64,000 bases of DNA from positions 7,502,001 to 7,566,000 of the forward strand of contig JAFFJZ010000007.1 of NCBI GenBank assembly GCA_018340375.1, written 5' to 3'. Each line of letters begins with the position of its first letter. Position 1 is the stretch's first letter. The DNA is from Gonatopus flavifemur. Lineage: Eukaryota; Arthropoda; Insecta; Hymenoptera; Dryinidae. The notes under the pieces are model-generated. The model searched no databases and was not told where the DNA came from. It saw nothing but the letters and a program-made list of their open reading frames with translations. The position numbers and the translations under genes were made by a program. Positions 22,388 to 33,815 of the stretch are shown piece by piece.

Positions 22388-22744
22388 CGTTATTGAACTA
22401 TAAAGCAACTGACCGGTACGAGCGATCCATGACGAATGTGAAAACGAGACGCATCAATGGGAAATGAAGCAATAACAAGACAGACGAGAATCGGAAGTCT
22501 TTAGAGTATATCAGTAGCGTGCATTGTTTATATCTATTGAGAGGCAAGACCGGGAAGAATTCGGCAGCATCAAAGAACACGCCGCTCAATGAATGTGAGC
22601 ATTATGCGCTTCCACGGCAGTAACATTGAAGCACAAAAACGAGTGTGATCAACCAGCTCACAAGGTTGGGGAATTTGCGAATTCCTGTGAAGTTTATTCC
22701 GATTGAATGGAATTAAGCCTTTGGATAGAAGAAACTGAGGCGTC

Positions 22745-23332
22745 GCATGCAATACCCAGACTTGAGCCCGGAAACACGTAAAACTATTGTCCAAGCCGTG
22801 ACGTCACATGTCAAAATCAAAAGGTGGAATTTCGAAAATTGGAAAACTGGGTGATAGGTCTTGGGAAACCAATCAAAGTCTCTTGATACCATTTTTCTGC
22901 CATCAGCAACAGTTTTTGAAACAAAAAATGGAAACTGCATTCTTTTTTTAGATCAAAAATCAATGTTCTTCAACTTTAAACTCGTTTCAACTCGGTCATT
23001 TTCCGACTGATCAAGATGAATCTTATGGATACTGATTTGTAAGACTTCCGCAAAGACGAAAGTGTCGTGAAAGTTTGTAAAAATTAATAACAAGTCAATA
23101 AATTTTCGATTCGGAGTAAAAAATCACGTTTTCCATGCTCCGCATCAAGAAGTTGGCGGGGAATGTATGAGGTACACGAAACTTCCAGCGACAAAGTTGT
23201 TCGGTACTGTATGAAAAAACTTTTCGAGATTTTTCAGGTGGATTGGATGGTTAGATGACAAAATACGAAGATTTATTTATCAACGCGCAAGGGAAATTTT
23301 CTACGATCTTGCGTCGTTTACCGACTGAATAT
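22745..23332 (-). repeat. dispersed ~580-bp repeat, copy 3
   Basis: The reverse complement aligns with 579-1160 and with the two halves of 35349-36480. Landmarks include ATATTCAGTCGGTAAACG at its start, CGAACAACTTTGTCGCTGGAAG, and CGGCTTGGACAATAGTTTTACG near its end. This copy is uninterrupted and defines the unit best. Confidence 0.7.
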
Positions 23333-23587
23333 TAGTCCGTAAAGATAATCATGTTCACTCAATTTTTCAACCTGGGTCCATATTTTTTGGGTTAGAGAAT
23401 TTGAATATCGACCCATTATTGCAGGATTCGTTATTCACTATTGTTAAATAATCATGTCAATTGTTTATTACCTTGTTATGAACAAAATGAGAGAAAAGTT
23501 GTCTCAACAGAAAAAGAGTATCTTGTCTTGTTAAGAATAAGTTTTGCACGAAACATTTCTGCGACTCCTCAATTATTTATTTGCATA

Positions 23588-23806
23588 TACTGAGAGAAAT
23601 AATCACTATCACCAACAACATATGTCATGCTCCGAGAAATTTATCCCTTGAAAAATACGTATCGTTGATACGAGAAAATTTTTCCCAGACTAAAAATGTA
23701 ATTCTTGAATTGAGGAAATAATTTCTCGGTTCGAGAAGGCCTCACTTAAGCCTATAATATATTTAAGAATACATCTCCTTGGAGTTAGTAATTATTTCTC
23801 TCAGTG
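23588..23806. mobile_element. foldback MITE, (C/T)ACTGAGAGAAATAAT ends
   Basis: TACTGAGAGAAATAAT on the left and ATTATTTCTCTCAGTG on the right are inverted, and CATA directly repeats outside both ends (23584-23587 and 23807-23810). Inner parts are partly mirrored through GAGAAA/TTTCTC words. No coding capacity. Confidence 0.65.
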
Positions 23807-24084
23807 CATAATTATTGTATTTTATAAAAATCAATTTGCCTCAATTATCGGTGTTATGGGAAAATTGTTCGGATAAAAAAGTGTCTTTTCTTGGAATAAA
23901 ATGATTTCGGACACATCACTGTTTATCAAAATGATATCTTAGGAAATATATTGATTATATTCAAATAAACAATTGAAAATTGCAGAAACGTTTTGTACAG
24001 AATTTATTCCCAACAAGATGGGTAACCTTATTTGTTCAGACAATTTTTCTCTAATTTTGTCCATAACGAAATCACTGTTGGAAA

Positions 24085-27000
24085 TTTGTCATCATCATCA
24101 TCATGAAGTAATCAGTCTTACGACTGGTTTGATGAAACCCTCCACCTCTGTCTATTATCCGCCAAACGTTTAATTTCTACATATCTACTACATCCCTTGT
24201 CTTGTACGATTTGCTTCATATAACTTGCTCTAGGTCTACCTTTACCAGTTCTACCATTCATTTTCCCTTCCAATATTGTTTTCAATAAACTCTCATGCCG
24301 TAATGTGTGTCCTATAAGATTGCTTCTCCTTTTCACGATGTGTTTCAAAAGATTTCTTTCTTCATTTATCTGCTCGAGTACTTCTTCATTCTTGACTTTG
24401 TCTATCCATTTTATTCTGAGCATCCTCCTATAACACCACATTTCAAAAGCTTCAAGTCTTCGTTGATCAGTTTTCCCCATTGTCCAAGTTTCGCAACCAT
24501 ATAATGCTGTGCTCCAAACGTAACTTTTCAAGAATTTCTTCCTTACTTCCAAGCTTATATTTTTTGAGCATAATAACTGTCTCTTTTGATAAAAAGCCTG
24601 TTTCCCTTGTGCTATTCTTGCTCTTATATCTCTTTCGCTTTTGCCGTTCTCTGTAATTATGATTACTAGATATTTTAATTCTTTCACCTGTTCAATTGTC
24701 TCTGTATCTATTTTGATTCTCGTTCTTCTAGCTGTTTTCGCTGCTGTACACATCATGAATTTTGTTTTGTCTTTATTTATATTCATACAATAGTTTTCCA
24801 ATAATATTGTTCTCATGGTGTTGAGAATATTTTCTAACTCAGTACTACTCGTGGCCAATATAGCTATGTCATCCGCGAATCTCAACATACTTATATTTTC
24901 TCCCTGAATCTGTAATTTCGATTGAATTTCCTGCTTCACTTCGTTCATTGCTTCTTCTATATATAAATTGAACATCAGTGGCGATAATGAGCATCCTTGT
25001 CTCACCCCTCTTCTTATTTGTGCTTCCCCTTCCTGACCCTCTATGTCTATTATTGCACTTTGATTCTTATATAATTCGTATATTATTCTTCTATCTTTAT
25101 AATTTATTCCCACCTTCTTCAGGATCGCAAACATCTTCTCCCAGTCCACATTATCGAAAGCCTTTTGTATATCTACAAAACCTATGTACACGGATTTCTT
25201 CAGCGCTATCCTTTTCTCTATTACTGCCCTGAGTGCTAAGATTGCTTCTCGCGTTCCCCTATTTTTTCTAAAACCAAACTGATCCTCTGCCAATCTACTC
25301 TCTATTTTATTTTCCATCCTCCTGTATATAATTTTGGTCAGTATTTTCGAAGCATGTAAAGTTAAACTGATCGTTCTGTAGTTCTCGCATTTGTCTGCCC
25401 CTTGTTTTGTCGGGATAGCGACAATTTTATTCTTTTGGAAATCTTCCGGTACTTCTCCTTTTTCGTACATATCTCTAATCAATTCAAACAGTGCGTCGCG
25501 AGTTCCTTCACTGGAGGCTTTTATAAGGTCCGCACTTATGCCATCTATGCCTGGCGCTTTATTATTTTTCAATTCTTTCAAAGCCTTGTCGAATTCTGAT
25601 CTCAATATCGAATCTCCCAATTCTTCCTCATCTACATCCTCCTCCTTCTCTAATAGTGCTATATCATCGTTTCCTCTATACAAGTCTTCCAAATGATTGA
25701 TCCACTGTTCTATTTTCTCTTCCGTTTTTATCAATTGTCGTCCTAGAGAGTTTCTAATCTTATTGCTTCTAGATTTCATTTGTCCGAAAAATCTTTTAAT
25801 AATCCTATATGCTTCATCTATTTTTCCTAAATGTAATCTTATTTCTATTTCCTGACATTTCTCTTCTAACTACTGTTCTTTTGCTTTCCTTGATTCTCTT
25901 ATTATTTTATTTCTCAATGATTTGTATCGTTGCTGGCCTTTTTGGCTATCATTATTCTTGTATTTTCTTCTTTCATTTATCAATTCTAAAATTTCTCCCG
26001 TTATCCATGGGTTTTTAGCTTCTAATCCATCATTCTTCAAAATCTTATCCGCACATTCTCTTATATTCCCCCTCATCTTTGTCCATCTCCTCTCTATTCC
26101 CAAGTCTTTCTCTTTTTGATCTCCCAATTTTTCATCCAACATCTTCTCGAATGCCTCATGTGTTTGTTTTTGCTTGAGGTTCTTCAAATTCCATCTTTTC
26201 TGCATTTTCCTTTTCTTCTTCAGAGATTTGAATTTCAGAGAACATTTCATCATCAACATATTATGATCACTATCTATATCTGCACCGGGATAAGTTTTAC
26301 AGTTGATTTCTAAATCTTTGTTTCACTAATATGTAATCAATTTGGTATCTTGCTGTATCTCCTGGCATTTTCCAAGTGTAGATTCTTCTTGGATGATTTT
26401 CGAATAAAGTGTTTGTGATAACCATCTTATGATTTCCACAAAATTCGACTAAACGTTGTCCTCTATCGTTCCTCCTCCCTAACGCGAAATCTCCTATAAT
26501 GTTGTCCTCTTTTCCTTGTCCTACTACCGCATTCCAATCCCCCATCACTATCGAATTCTCTTCTTCCTTCACATATTCTATCACTTCTTCTATTTCTTCG
26601 TACGTTTTTCCAATATCTTCCTCCGAATATGCAGATGTGGGCATGTATACTTGGACTATGACTGTGTCTACCGGTTTTGTTCTGATTCTAACCATCATCA
26701 CACGTTCATTATGTTGCAAACAATTTTCTATTCTATTTCCTACTCTTTTATGCATTACAATTCCTACACCTGCTTGACCGTTCTTTGATCCTGTATGAAT
26801 TATTCTATAATCCCCACTCCAGAAATCGCCCTCTTGTGGCCATCTCATTTCGCTAATCCCCATTACGCCTATATTCAACCTATTCATTTCTAATTTCAAA
26901 TTTTCTAATTTTCCCGCTTGCCTCAGTGATCTAACATTCCACGCTCCGACTCGAAGAATGTTGTTTCTTTTCCCTATCCTATTCTTCGGTTTTCGTTCCT

Positions 27001-27130
27001 TGCTGATGAAGCTTCCTCGAGCAGCCTCCACCCGGAGATCCGAACGGGAGACTAGTTTACCTCCGGAATATTTTACCCGAGAGAACGTCATCATGTATTT
27101 TTTAATTTGTTTGTTTGTTTTTGTTACATA
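24085..27130 (-). mobile_element. RTE-type LINE, nearly full length
   Basis: A single minus-strand element carries a 5' leader, endonuclease, linker, reverse transcriptase, and a short 3' UTR ending in a (GAT)n-type tail (complement of CATCATCATCATCATGAAG at 24092-24105). Short trinucleotide-type tails and the AP-endonuclease/FADD RT combination are typical of the RTE clade. Two lesions break the ORF. The element is otherwise well preserved, suggesting fairly recent insertion. Confidence 0.85.
24118..27094 (-). pseudogene. RTE endonuclease-reverse transcriptase, frameshift and stop
   Basis: The endonuclease (27094 down to ~26300) shows VGAWNVRSL, GISEMRWP, VMGDWNAVVG and RYQIDYILV; the conserved SDHN follows after a frameshift near 26300. 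A Lys-rich linker runs to an in-frame TAG at 25870-25872, beyond which the same frame continues into the RT. RT blocks are APGIDGIS near residue 75 from Met 25779, QFGFRKNRGTREAI near 167, FVDIQKAFD at 201-209, RQGCSLSPLMFNLYI at 260-274, and catalytic FADD at 301-304, then the C-terminal GKGRPR segment. In the family this protein nicks DNA and copies the element RNA at the nick. One frameshift and one nonsense codon inactivate this copy. Full length would be near 980 codons. Confidence 0.9.
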
Positions 27131-27498
27131 ATATTCCAGGTTAGGAAGAAGGTTTCATTTCCTCGGGAAGTATTGAAACATGTCAAGGAAGGTAGTTTCC
27201 CCTTGCTTTCCTTCCGTTTAATTTTACCGATGTTTCTGGCATTAGGATGATTTCGTTTCTCTCAGTTTGTATTCTTTCTCTTGAGTAGTTTATTCCACTC
27301 AAAAAAAAGATCCAACTCTGAGATACTTATCCTCCCCACCATGTGAAGGAAGCAGATACTACCAGGGATGGATAAAAAGGATATCAAGGATAGGTATCAT
27401 GAATATCCCCCTGGAAGACCCGCAATCATCCACGGGGAAGGGAAATTTGTGCATTGAATTTAATGTTTTTGCTGGAAGTTATCTTCAAGTACGTGCAT
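27131..27498. other. LINE leader and spacer; no gene
   Basis: The part next to 27130 may be 5' UTR of the RTE. The rest, up to the target-site duplication at 27491-27498, shows nothing recognisable. Confidence 0.5.
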
Positions 27499-28230
27499 TA
27501 GGGTGGGCCTAAAAACCAAAATTTTTGAAATCCGGAACGTAATAGCGCGGAAAAGACGGTCTGGAAGAACACAAATCGAATGAAAAGAAGATCATTCAAA
27601 TCGGTCAACATTTGACCCTCGCGCATCGAGCTTGAAGTTTTTGGGTCGGTACCGAATCAACGAAAAACCAAATCAACGAAAAAAACATTTACTAGCAGTA
27701 TGAAGTTGTCATTTTGTTGCAGTATGAAATGAACTGAACTTTAGCTTTATGTAGTGTTTTCTCAACTTTCTCTTCTTCTTGGTGACCAGATGATTTTTCT
27801 TCATGTTAACCTATTCACTGCACCCGTTTATTACAGTAGACACGTAATTCATCATTCTAATAAAATTATTGATGATCTTCCTAATCGATCGGTACAATCA
27901 AACTGTTCCAAACGTCTGTAGAGAACGAAAATCGGTTTGTTGTTATCATAAACATAACCATACCATAATCATGAACATAACAAAGGGAAATTAAGTTTAC
28001 CGTAAGGTTGTGTTAGCAAATCGATGTTTTTTTACTTCTCGTTTGATTCAATTAATGATCTATGACTAATTTCATTTCATACTGCAACAAAATGACAACT
28101 TCATACTGTTAGTAAATTTTTTTTCGTTGATTCGGCACCGACCCAAGTGTTTCAGTTTTTACAATATTTAGCGAATGCAATATAATTAGTCGGAAAAATT
28201 TATATTTCACTATTTAGTATGAGGAAATAA
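27499..28230. repeat. left TIR of the 7.6-kb element, split by a MITE
   Basis: The outer 144 bp (27499-27642) match the complement of the right end closely. After the MITE at 27643-28144 the match resumes at CAGTTTTTACAATATTTAGCG and GAATGCAATATA and fades near 28230. Confidence 0.8.
27643..28144. mobile_element. 502-bp MITE nested in the left TIR, 8-bp TSD
   Basis: Its own inverted ends start GGGTCGGTRCCGAATCAACG and extend about 85 bp, including AGTATGAAGTTGTCATTTTG and GCAGTATGAAATGAA. AAGTTTTT (27635-27642) and AAGTGTTT (28145-28152) are an 8-bp duplication with one mismatch. Removing the element restores the host TIR. It has no coding capacity. Confidence 0.85.
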
Positions 28231-28621
28231 TTGTTGAGTATATAAAAGAGTTTGCAATCCCTCATAACTCCGCAGGAAAGCTTCAGATCGAAAAATGCCA
28301 GAGGAAAAATCGAATGAATTTTCGTGAGGATTGGGCTCCTGAAGAAATTTTAATTATTTCAAAATCATCTTGTATTTATTATAAGAGTTCTTGCTCGTGC
28401 AGCTCTTGGCTCGACTTGAATATCTCAAGCGACTCAGAACTCACCACGGGGAGGTAGTTACACTTCGAGTTCCGCCCACACCCTTCCCAACCAACCATCC
28501 AAAAAGGGCATACATGTTTTTTTTTATTTTTATGTTCTTCATTTTTTCATAAGGGCATACATAACATACATATTATTGAATATGTAATGGTTCATTGTCA
28601 ATTAAAAGTGATCTTCCACTC

Positions 28622-29704
28622 CTAAACAGGGAATTGTGCCTTGTTCGAGAACGAAGGCATGCTTTTTCTGGACATCAAAGTGGTTCGGATAAAATCATCC
28701 CTATTCTTATACCCAACAACTTTTCCTGCTGCCTCTGTCACCAACTTAACACAGCGCTCAACTGATTGAGTATGGCAAGGAAATCCTTTAACATCCCAAT
28801 CTGGGATAGATGTAGATTCTATCTGCGAGATTATGTATTCAGTTGAGACATAGCGTAAAAAGGGTGGCGAAGCCGGTTTAGTGGGGTTCCAGCCGATACA
28901 TTGTGAATAGTCTGTCGCAGCAAAGTTAATTTTTGGGATCAAGAAATCACGAACTGGCTCCTTTTGCTTTGGATTTGCTGTTCTTGCCTCAATTATTCTT
29001 TTCAGGTCAAGTTCTCTAATATCTCTCCTGTCATCCATTGCCATTGATAAGAGTGAGTTCTCTGGATGAGCGAAGTACGCGTTGCGTTGGATAACAGGAT
29101 CTATAATTTGGAGGAGATTTTCAGGTAAGTACCTTGAGGTTTCGATAACCTTGAACACATGTTTAGGCCCGTCTGGGATAGAACTATTCTTCTTGATGGC
29201 GAACCATGCAGGCATATGACAAGTAAGTATGAACCTCACTATCTGTATCAGTTCATTGGATGGATTGGTTGTTGATATGTATAACCTGAGAGTTCGATTT
29301 GCAGCTGTGAGCCATCGAGCAGGACACAGCGGGCCAGGATCTGAAACAGCTAAATCTGCAGGACAGTATCCTGATTTGACAGCTGAAACGATATTCAACA
29401 GACACTTCTGATCCTTGCTAAGTTGTTTGAAAATTTCCTCATCAAGGAATGGGATGTCACAATCAATGCTATCGAACTCAACGACAGGTAAACTTTCGCA
29501 ACCCACAAGACATTTACCAATTGGACCAGGAAACGATTTTGGACCTGTAGTTTGGCCATCTAAACGCTCAAATGAATGTCTTAATGGAAGCTCATCAAAA
29601 TGTAACAAGCAAATGATCCATTGGAGTGGTCTTCTGAGAATCATGTCTATATCGTGAATTACACCATTCTCCCATCCAGTATTAGTTGCTATTCCATCAC
29701 AACC
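28622..29704 (-). pseudogene. transposase-like protein, C-terminal half (GCDG...RW...CHTQ)
   Basis: Coding similarity starts upstream of the first Met, at GCDGIATNTGWENGV (29704 downward), and continues as LRRPLQWIICLLHFDELPLR, GPIGKCL, CPARWLTAANRTLRLYI, DPVIQRNAYFAHPEN, and near the end FPCHTQSVERCVKLVTEAAG. The GCDG Asp, the RW block and the CHTQ/ERC block recur in a large unnamed family of invertebrate transposon-like proteins. I infer an RNase H-like DDE/D nuclease, but have not seen it characterised. It stops at 28622 after a full-looking C terminus. The preceding half is in another frame (29689-30945), so one indel near 29705-29715 separates them; no splice sites are apparent at the junction. 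Placement inside a TIR/TSD-defined element supports a transposase role. Confidence 0.7.
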
Positions 29705-30945
29705 AAGTCCTCGAGAGAAATGTTACATTCATTTAGATGTGACATAATGCTATCAGTAATATTTCTTCCAGAGCCTGACATTGGAGACACATGACTGATG
29801 TAATTGGACCCTGGCTCTTGAATCAATGAAATGTGTTCCTCTTTCACCAGCCTGCGAAAGTTCTTGGCATGCATTGTTTCAACAACCAGAGTATCATCTT
29901 TTCTGCCATCAAAGTATAACCTTCGAACGATAATATCAATACTATTCTGTGAGTTGGATCTTACACGTGTCTTTTCTCTCCTTAATTTATTCTTGTCAAT
30001 AACGAGTAATTTGTCAGATTCATTTATAATTCCTATATCCTTAAGAACACTCGAGGCGATTGCTGCTGTTGCCCTGTCAGAAATTCCGTACCTATCGCTC
30101 ACTAACGCAGTCAATTTGAGTGGAATCCTCATCTGTGTGCTTATTGATGGCTTATATTTTTTTGCAGGGACAAAAGTTTCATCTCCATGATTCACTTCAG
30201 ATTCAGGCTCTTGGTGTTCGACTTTTGCTGAAGTCGGTTTAAGAGAACTATCGTGCAAGTCTATTTCATCTGAGTTCATGACATGAAATTGGCACGAAGA
30301 TTCTGACCTTTTTCTATCGAAGTGAGTGAGTTCTCGCTCTTGCCTCAGAAGTCTTTTGGTAAGTCTCGTAGATCCTGTTTTGTCAACTTGTCCTATTCGT
30401 CCAAATCTCCCATCCCTTCGTCCGTACATGAATCTAATTCCAAGAAATGGAATTTTCTTTGATTTCTCACAATCACAATTAATGGAAATTGGACATGTAC
30501 AACTTTGAATGCTTCTTTTACAGATGCAGTTCCGAGTCATTGGACATTTACAGTGTGCTACATCGAAAAGTTTTACAACTTCCTTCTTGAACTTTCCCAG
30601 CTTAACTTTATAACTTTCTTTTCCTTTGTCCCTGGTGTGAGATTTCCGTATTCTGTAATATGAATCGTGGTATGATTTTATCATTTGTATGATTCTTGTT
30701 TCTGTAACTGTAGGGACAGTTACTGAATCGTACTGAGCCATAATTTTTCGTGCAACTGCTCCAGCTACAGTGGAAAAACTAACTGTTTCGTAATTGACTT
30801 CTGAAGCCAGCTTAAATCGTTCTTCAAAACAACATCTCAAAACTCCCTCGTACGTACGGAGTTGGGAAGTTGGTAGGTCCTTTGGACTCCCGAAAATTGG
30901 ACAAGAAAATACTTTCCGACCCATGTGTTTCCTTGGCGCTTCCAT
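29689..30945 (-). pseudogene. transposase-like protein, N-terminal half with four CxC pairs
   Basis: From the Met at 30945 the 418-codon frame has a helical N terminus. A striking Cys cluster follows at about residues 132-159 with four CxC pairs (132/134, 140/142, 149/151, 157/159), probably metal-binding, introduced by VVKLFDVAHCKC. Beyond an acidic linker, a conserved block (IPLKLTALVSDRYGISDRAT, AAIASSVLKDIGI) leads to an expected first catalytic strand and ends LEDLVVME-stop at 29689. The last residues overlap, out of frame, the GCDG motif of the C-terminal half, showing a 1-nt frameshift rather than two genes. I do not know a named family. The N-terminal Cys cluster would be the DNA-binding part if this is a transposase. 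Confidence 0.7.
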
Positions 30946-31315
30946 CTTTCAATGATGGGAAAGCCTTGGAACTACGGAATGTAGCCAATATAATCAGATG
31001 GAATGAAGGCCTACTACGCTCTAAATACCGTGAATATCAGTGAAAAAATAACAAAGTTGTTGAGGTAGTAATTTCTGGATCTCTACGAAAGGAAATCAGC
31101 AACCGCCAGTATGACCGCTTGCTAAAACAAATGAAGTACTTGCTGTAAAATGCAACGCCTCTGCTGTGCTCGTATATTTCTGTGCCGTTCGAGTCACGTG
31201 AGTGAGGTAAGCAGTCGATCCGAATATCTGAGCAGTACACTTTTGATCAGCGTGTCCACAACGGATACGAGAACTTACGCATACGGTGGACACGCAAAAC
31301 TTCTATATTGCGTAT

Positions 31316-31386
31316 ATGTATGTATGTATGTATATTATATGTATGTATGTATGTATATATATATATATATATTTATTTATTTATTG
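31316..31386. repeat. microsatellite (TATG)n-(TA)n-(TTTA)n
   Basis: Compound simple repeat. It lies between the transposase gene and the next nested insertion. Confidence 0.95.
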
Positions 31387-31776
31387 ATACATGATTCCAA
31401 CACTATTAACTATGTTTGTATGCTTGACAATCACAGGCATGCTAGCGACTCACTTTTTCTCACTTTTTTCCATTTCCCTCACTATCCCTCACTTATTTTG
31501 TGAATTCTCACTTTTCTCACTTTTTCCATGATCAGTGTGTCAATATTGTCCAATTTCGATTATTTTTTTTTATTCCGTCATATATTTCATCCAACAATGA
31601 TAAGCGAGTATTATTTCCGTTAGTACTATGGTTTTTGTGTTATGATGCACAGGAATCATTTAGAGTTATTCAATTTAGTCGAAGAAGATTATTGTATTAT
31701 ATTGGAAGTGTTACCAAAAATCTGACTGCGTGAAACAGCGAAGGAAAGGAATGAGAAGCAAACTTAAAAATCGAAA

Positions 31777-31927
31777 GGTAGGGAGTCTTTTGACCGAAAA
31801 AGTTTTTGGCCGAATTGACATGATTTGACAATCGCTAGTCATTTCCTAGTGTTCTCTGGAAGCGACTAGTGATTGTCAAATCATGTCGATTCGGCCAAAA
31901 ACTTTTTCGGCCAAAAGACCCCCTACC
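31777..31927. mobile_element. 151-bp foldback MITE with 9-bp TSD
   Basis: Starts GGTAGGGAGTCTTTTGACCG and ends with the near-complement; the ~68-bp arms pair almost completely. AAATCGAAA is duplicated exactly on both sides (31768-31776, 31928-31936). A 9-bp duplication suggests a Mutator-like mobiliser. Confidence 0.88.
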
Positions 31928-32616
31928 AAATCGAAATATCACTAATCATCGAACTAATCAAACTAACTTCCAAGATAACATTGACTGCGTGCAAAACCGC
32001 TATGCACGCGAGAATTTGCGTGTGATTTGCGTGCAACCCACCTGTGATCCATACTGTTGCTCGTAAATCGCGTGCCATGATCTAGTGCATATCTTGTTTG
32101 AATTCTTCATGAATTCACGCTCACATCGCTCGCAAAAACTTGTGGATTGAGGGGGATTTTCTGAGGGTGAAATGATTGGATATTCGGTGGAAACTTTGCC
32201 CGCAAGTTGCGTACAATTGGGAGAAACTTGTTGAGTGAAAAATATATGTATATGCTAGGGTATATTCAAATGTACTCCTGAAATGCAATTATTGAAATAA
32301 TTTATAAAAAAAAAAAAGTATGGATGCAAATAATTAATATGCATAATGGAGATTTCAAATTGATGTTCTGTTGCAGAAGAGAATTCCTTATCGATTGTTC
32401 AAAAAAGAATTATTGTTTGAACAACTGATCGACAAAAAAGAGTGATGAAGAATTAACAAAGTCTTATTATTTTCTTTCATCATGTACTGTTCCATATGTT
32501 CATCCTGATTTTGTTATAAAAAGTAATGAATTATTCAAAACATGAAATTTTCGGGTGATAAGTTCTCTTAGAGGACTAATGAATTATGAAAAAAGAATTC
32601 CTCCCGAATTCTCCTA

Positions 32617-32761
32617 CACTGTAAGGAAAACGGCGGTATTGGAGAAAGTCCACCCCCAATGGTGTTGTTTCAACACCTTGCGGTGTTATTATAACATCGA
32701 ATTACGGGGGGGACTCCTATAGAATCCATGCGGTGTTGATTCTGACATTCCTTACAATGTG
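32617..32761. mobile_element. short MITE, CACTGTAAGGAA ends
   Basis: CACTGTAAGGAA on the left is mirrored by TTCCTTACAATGTG on the right, with an inner mirrored block of AACACCGC/GCGGTGTT-type words. TA precedes the left end; no matching duplication is seen on the right. Confidence 0.6.
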
Positions 32762-33079
32762 AAACTCTGAAATTTATAACAAATCGAAAACTCTCAGAAT
32801 AGAATTTGATTCGAGTTCTTCGAGAATTCTTCTGGGACTGTAATGCTGTGTGGGAATAGAGAGACTTCCCCCGATGGGGCTCTATAGTGATAGAACGATA
32901 CCACACGAATCGATCTTTATTTGATTTCTATGGGTATTATTGTTTTTCACCAGTTATGCACGATGTATCACTCGTACCTCCTTCCAGAATGCCCACTTCT
33001 GGGAAGTCAGGGAAAATTCAAGGGGGTGACGATCGATCATGGAGAATTAGGGAGTGGGAGAAACAATTCTAGAAACCCT

Positions 33080-33815
33080 CACAGCACAAGCATGTCCCAA
33101 ATAAACTCTTCACTCTCTAAATACGGAAAAGTCAGAATTTCACTTGAACGGAAAGACAGGTTCCCTTCTGGCTGCCTGAAGAGTGAAATTCCACTCTGTT
33201 AGAGTGATGATTCACTCTTCAGGCAGCCAGAAGGGAACCTATCTTCTCGTTCGAGTGGGAATCTGGCTCTTTCTAATTTAAGGAGTAAGTCAGTTCCAAA
33301 AGAATTCATAATGAATTCTTGAGAATTCTTCAAGAGTTCTCTTTGAATACTAGGGTTTCATAAAGAACTCATTCTGAACTGTCATACCAGGGACTCTCAA
33401 AGAATCCAACGATGAATTCATTAGGAATTCTTCAGGAATTCAACATTACCAGGGTGCTGTGTGAGAAGTCAAGGAAATATTGAAGGACTGCAGAAATTGA
33501 TTCGACTGAGGAAGTGGAATGTTTCTAGTGACATTTGAATTAATTGTATCGAGATCTTGACAAGAAAGTATTTAAAAAAGAGCCTTGATTGAGCAGCATG
33601 AATTAAATAACTTCATGTGTTCATGTGTTTCAGTATTCAATTTTTCGTAGTAATAGAGAAGATTGCAGTCACGCAAGACAAAAAATACTATTTTATGTAG
33701 TCGCATGCATTTTTTCATGATTGGACACAAAAAAAATTTTTCTAGAATAATGGTTGTTGCAATTCTTTCGGAACTATCGTGGTGGGAATTGATTTGGGAC
33801 AAGCTTGTGCTGTGT
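33080..33815. mobile_element. MITE-like segment with CACAGCACAAGC ends and an inner hairpin
   Basis: CACAGCACAAGCATGTCCCA at 33080 is mirrored by TGGGACAAGCTTGTGCTGTG at 33795-33814. Near the left end a ~160-bp hairpin (about 33114-33275) has near-perfect arms (TTCCCTTCTGGCTGCCTGAA...). The rest, rich in AAGAATTC words, probably contains another small insertion ending GGTGCTGTGTGAG near 33455. Confidence 0.6.

Noticed and set aside
24978..26788. Several plus-strand frames of 60-100 codons rich in Leu, Phe and Ser
   Set aside because: Complementary shadows of the RTE endonuclease-RT on the minus strand.
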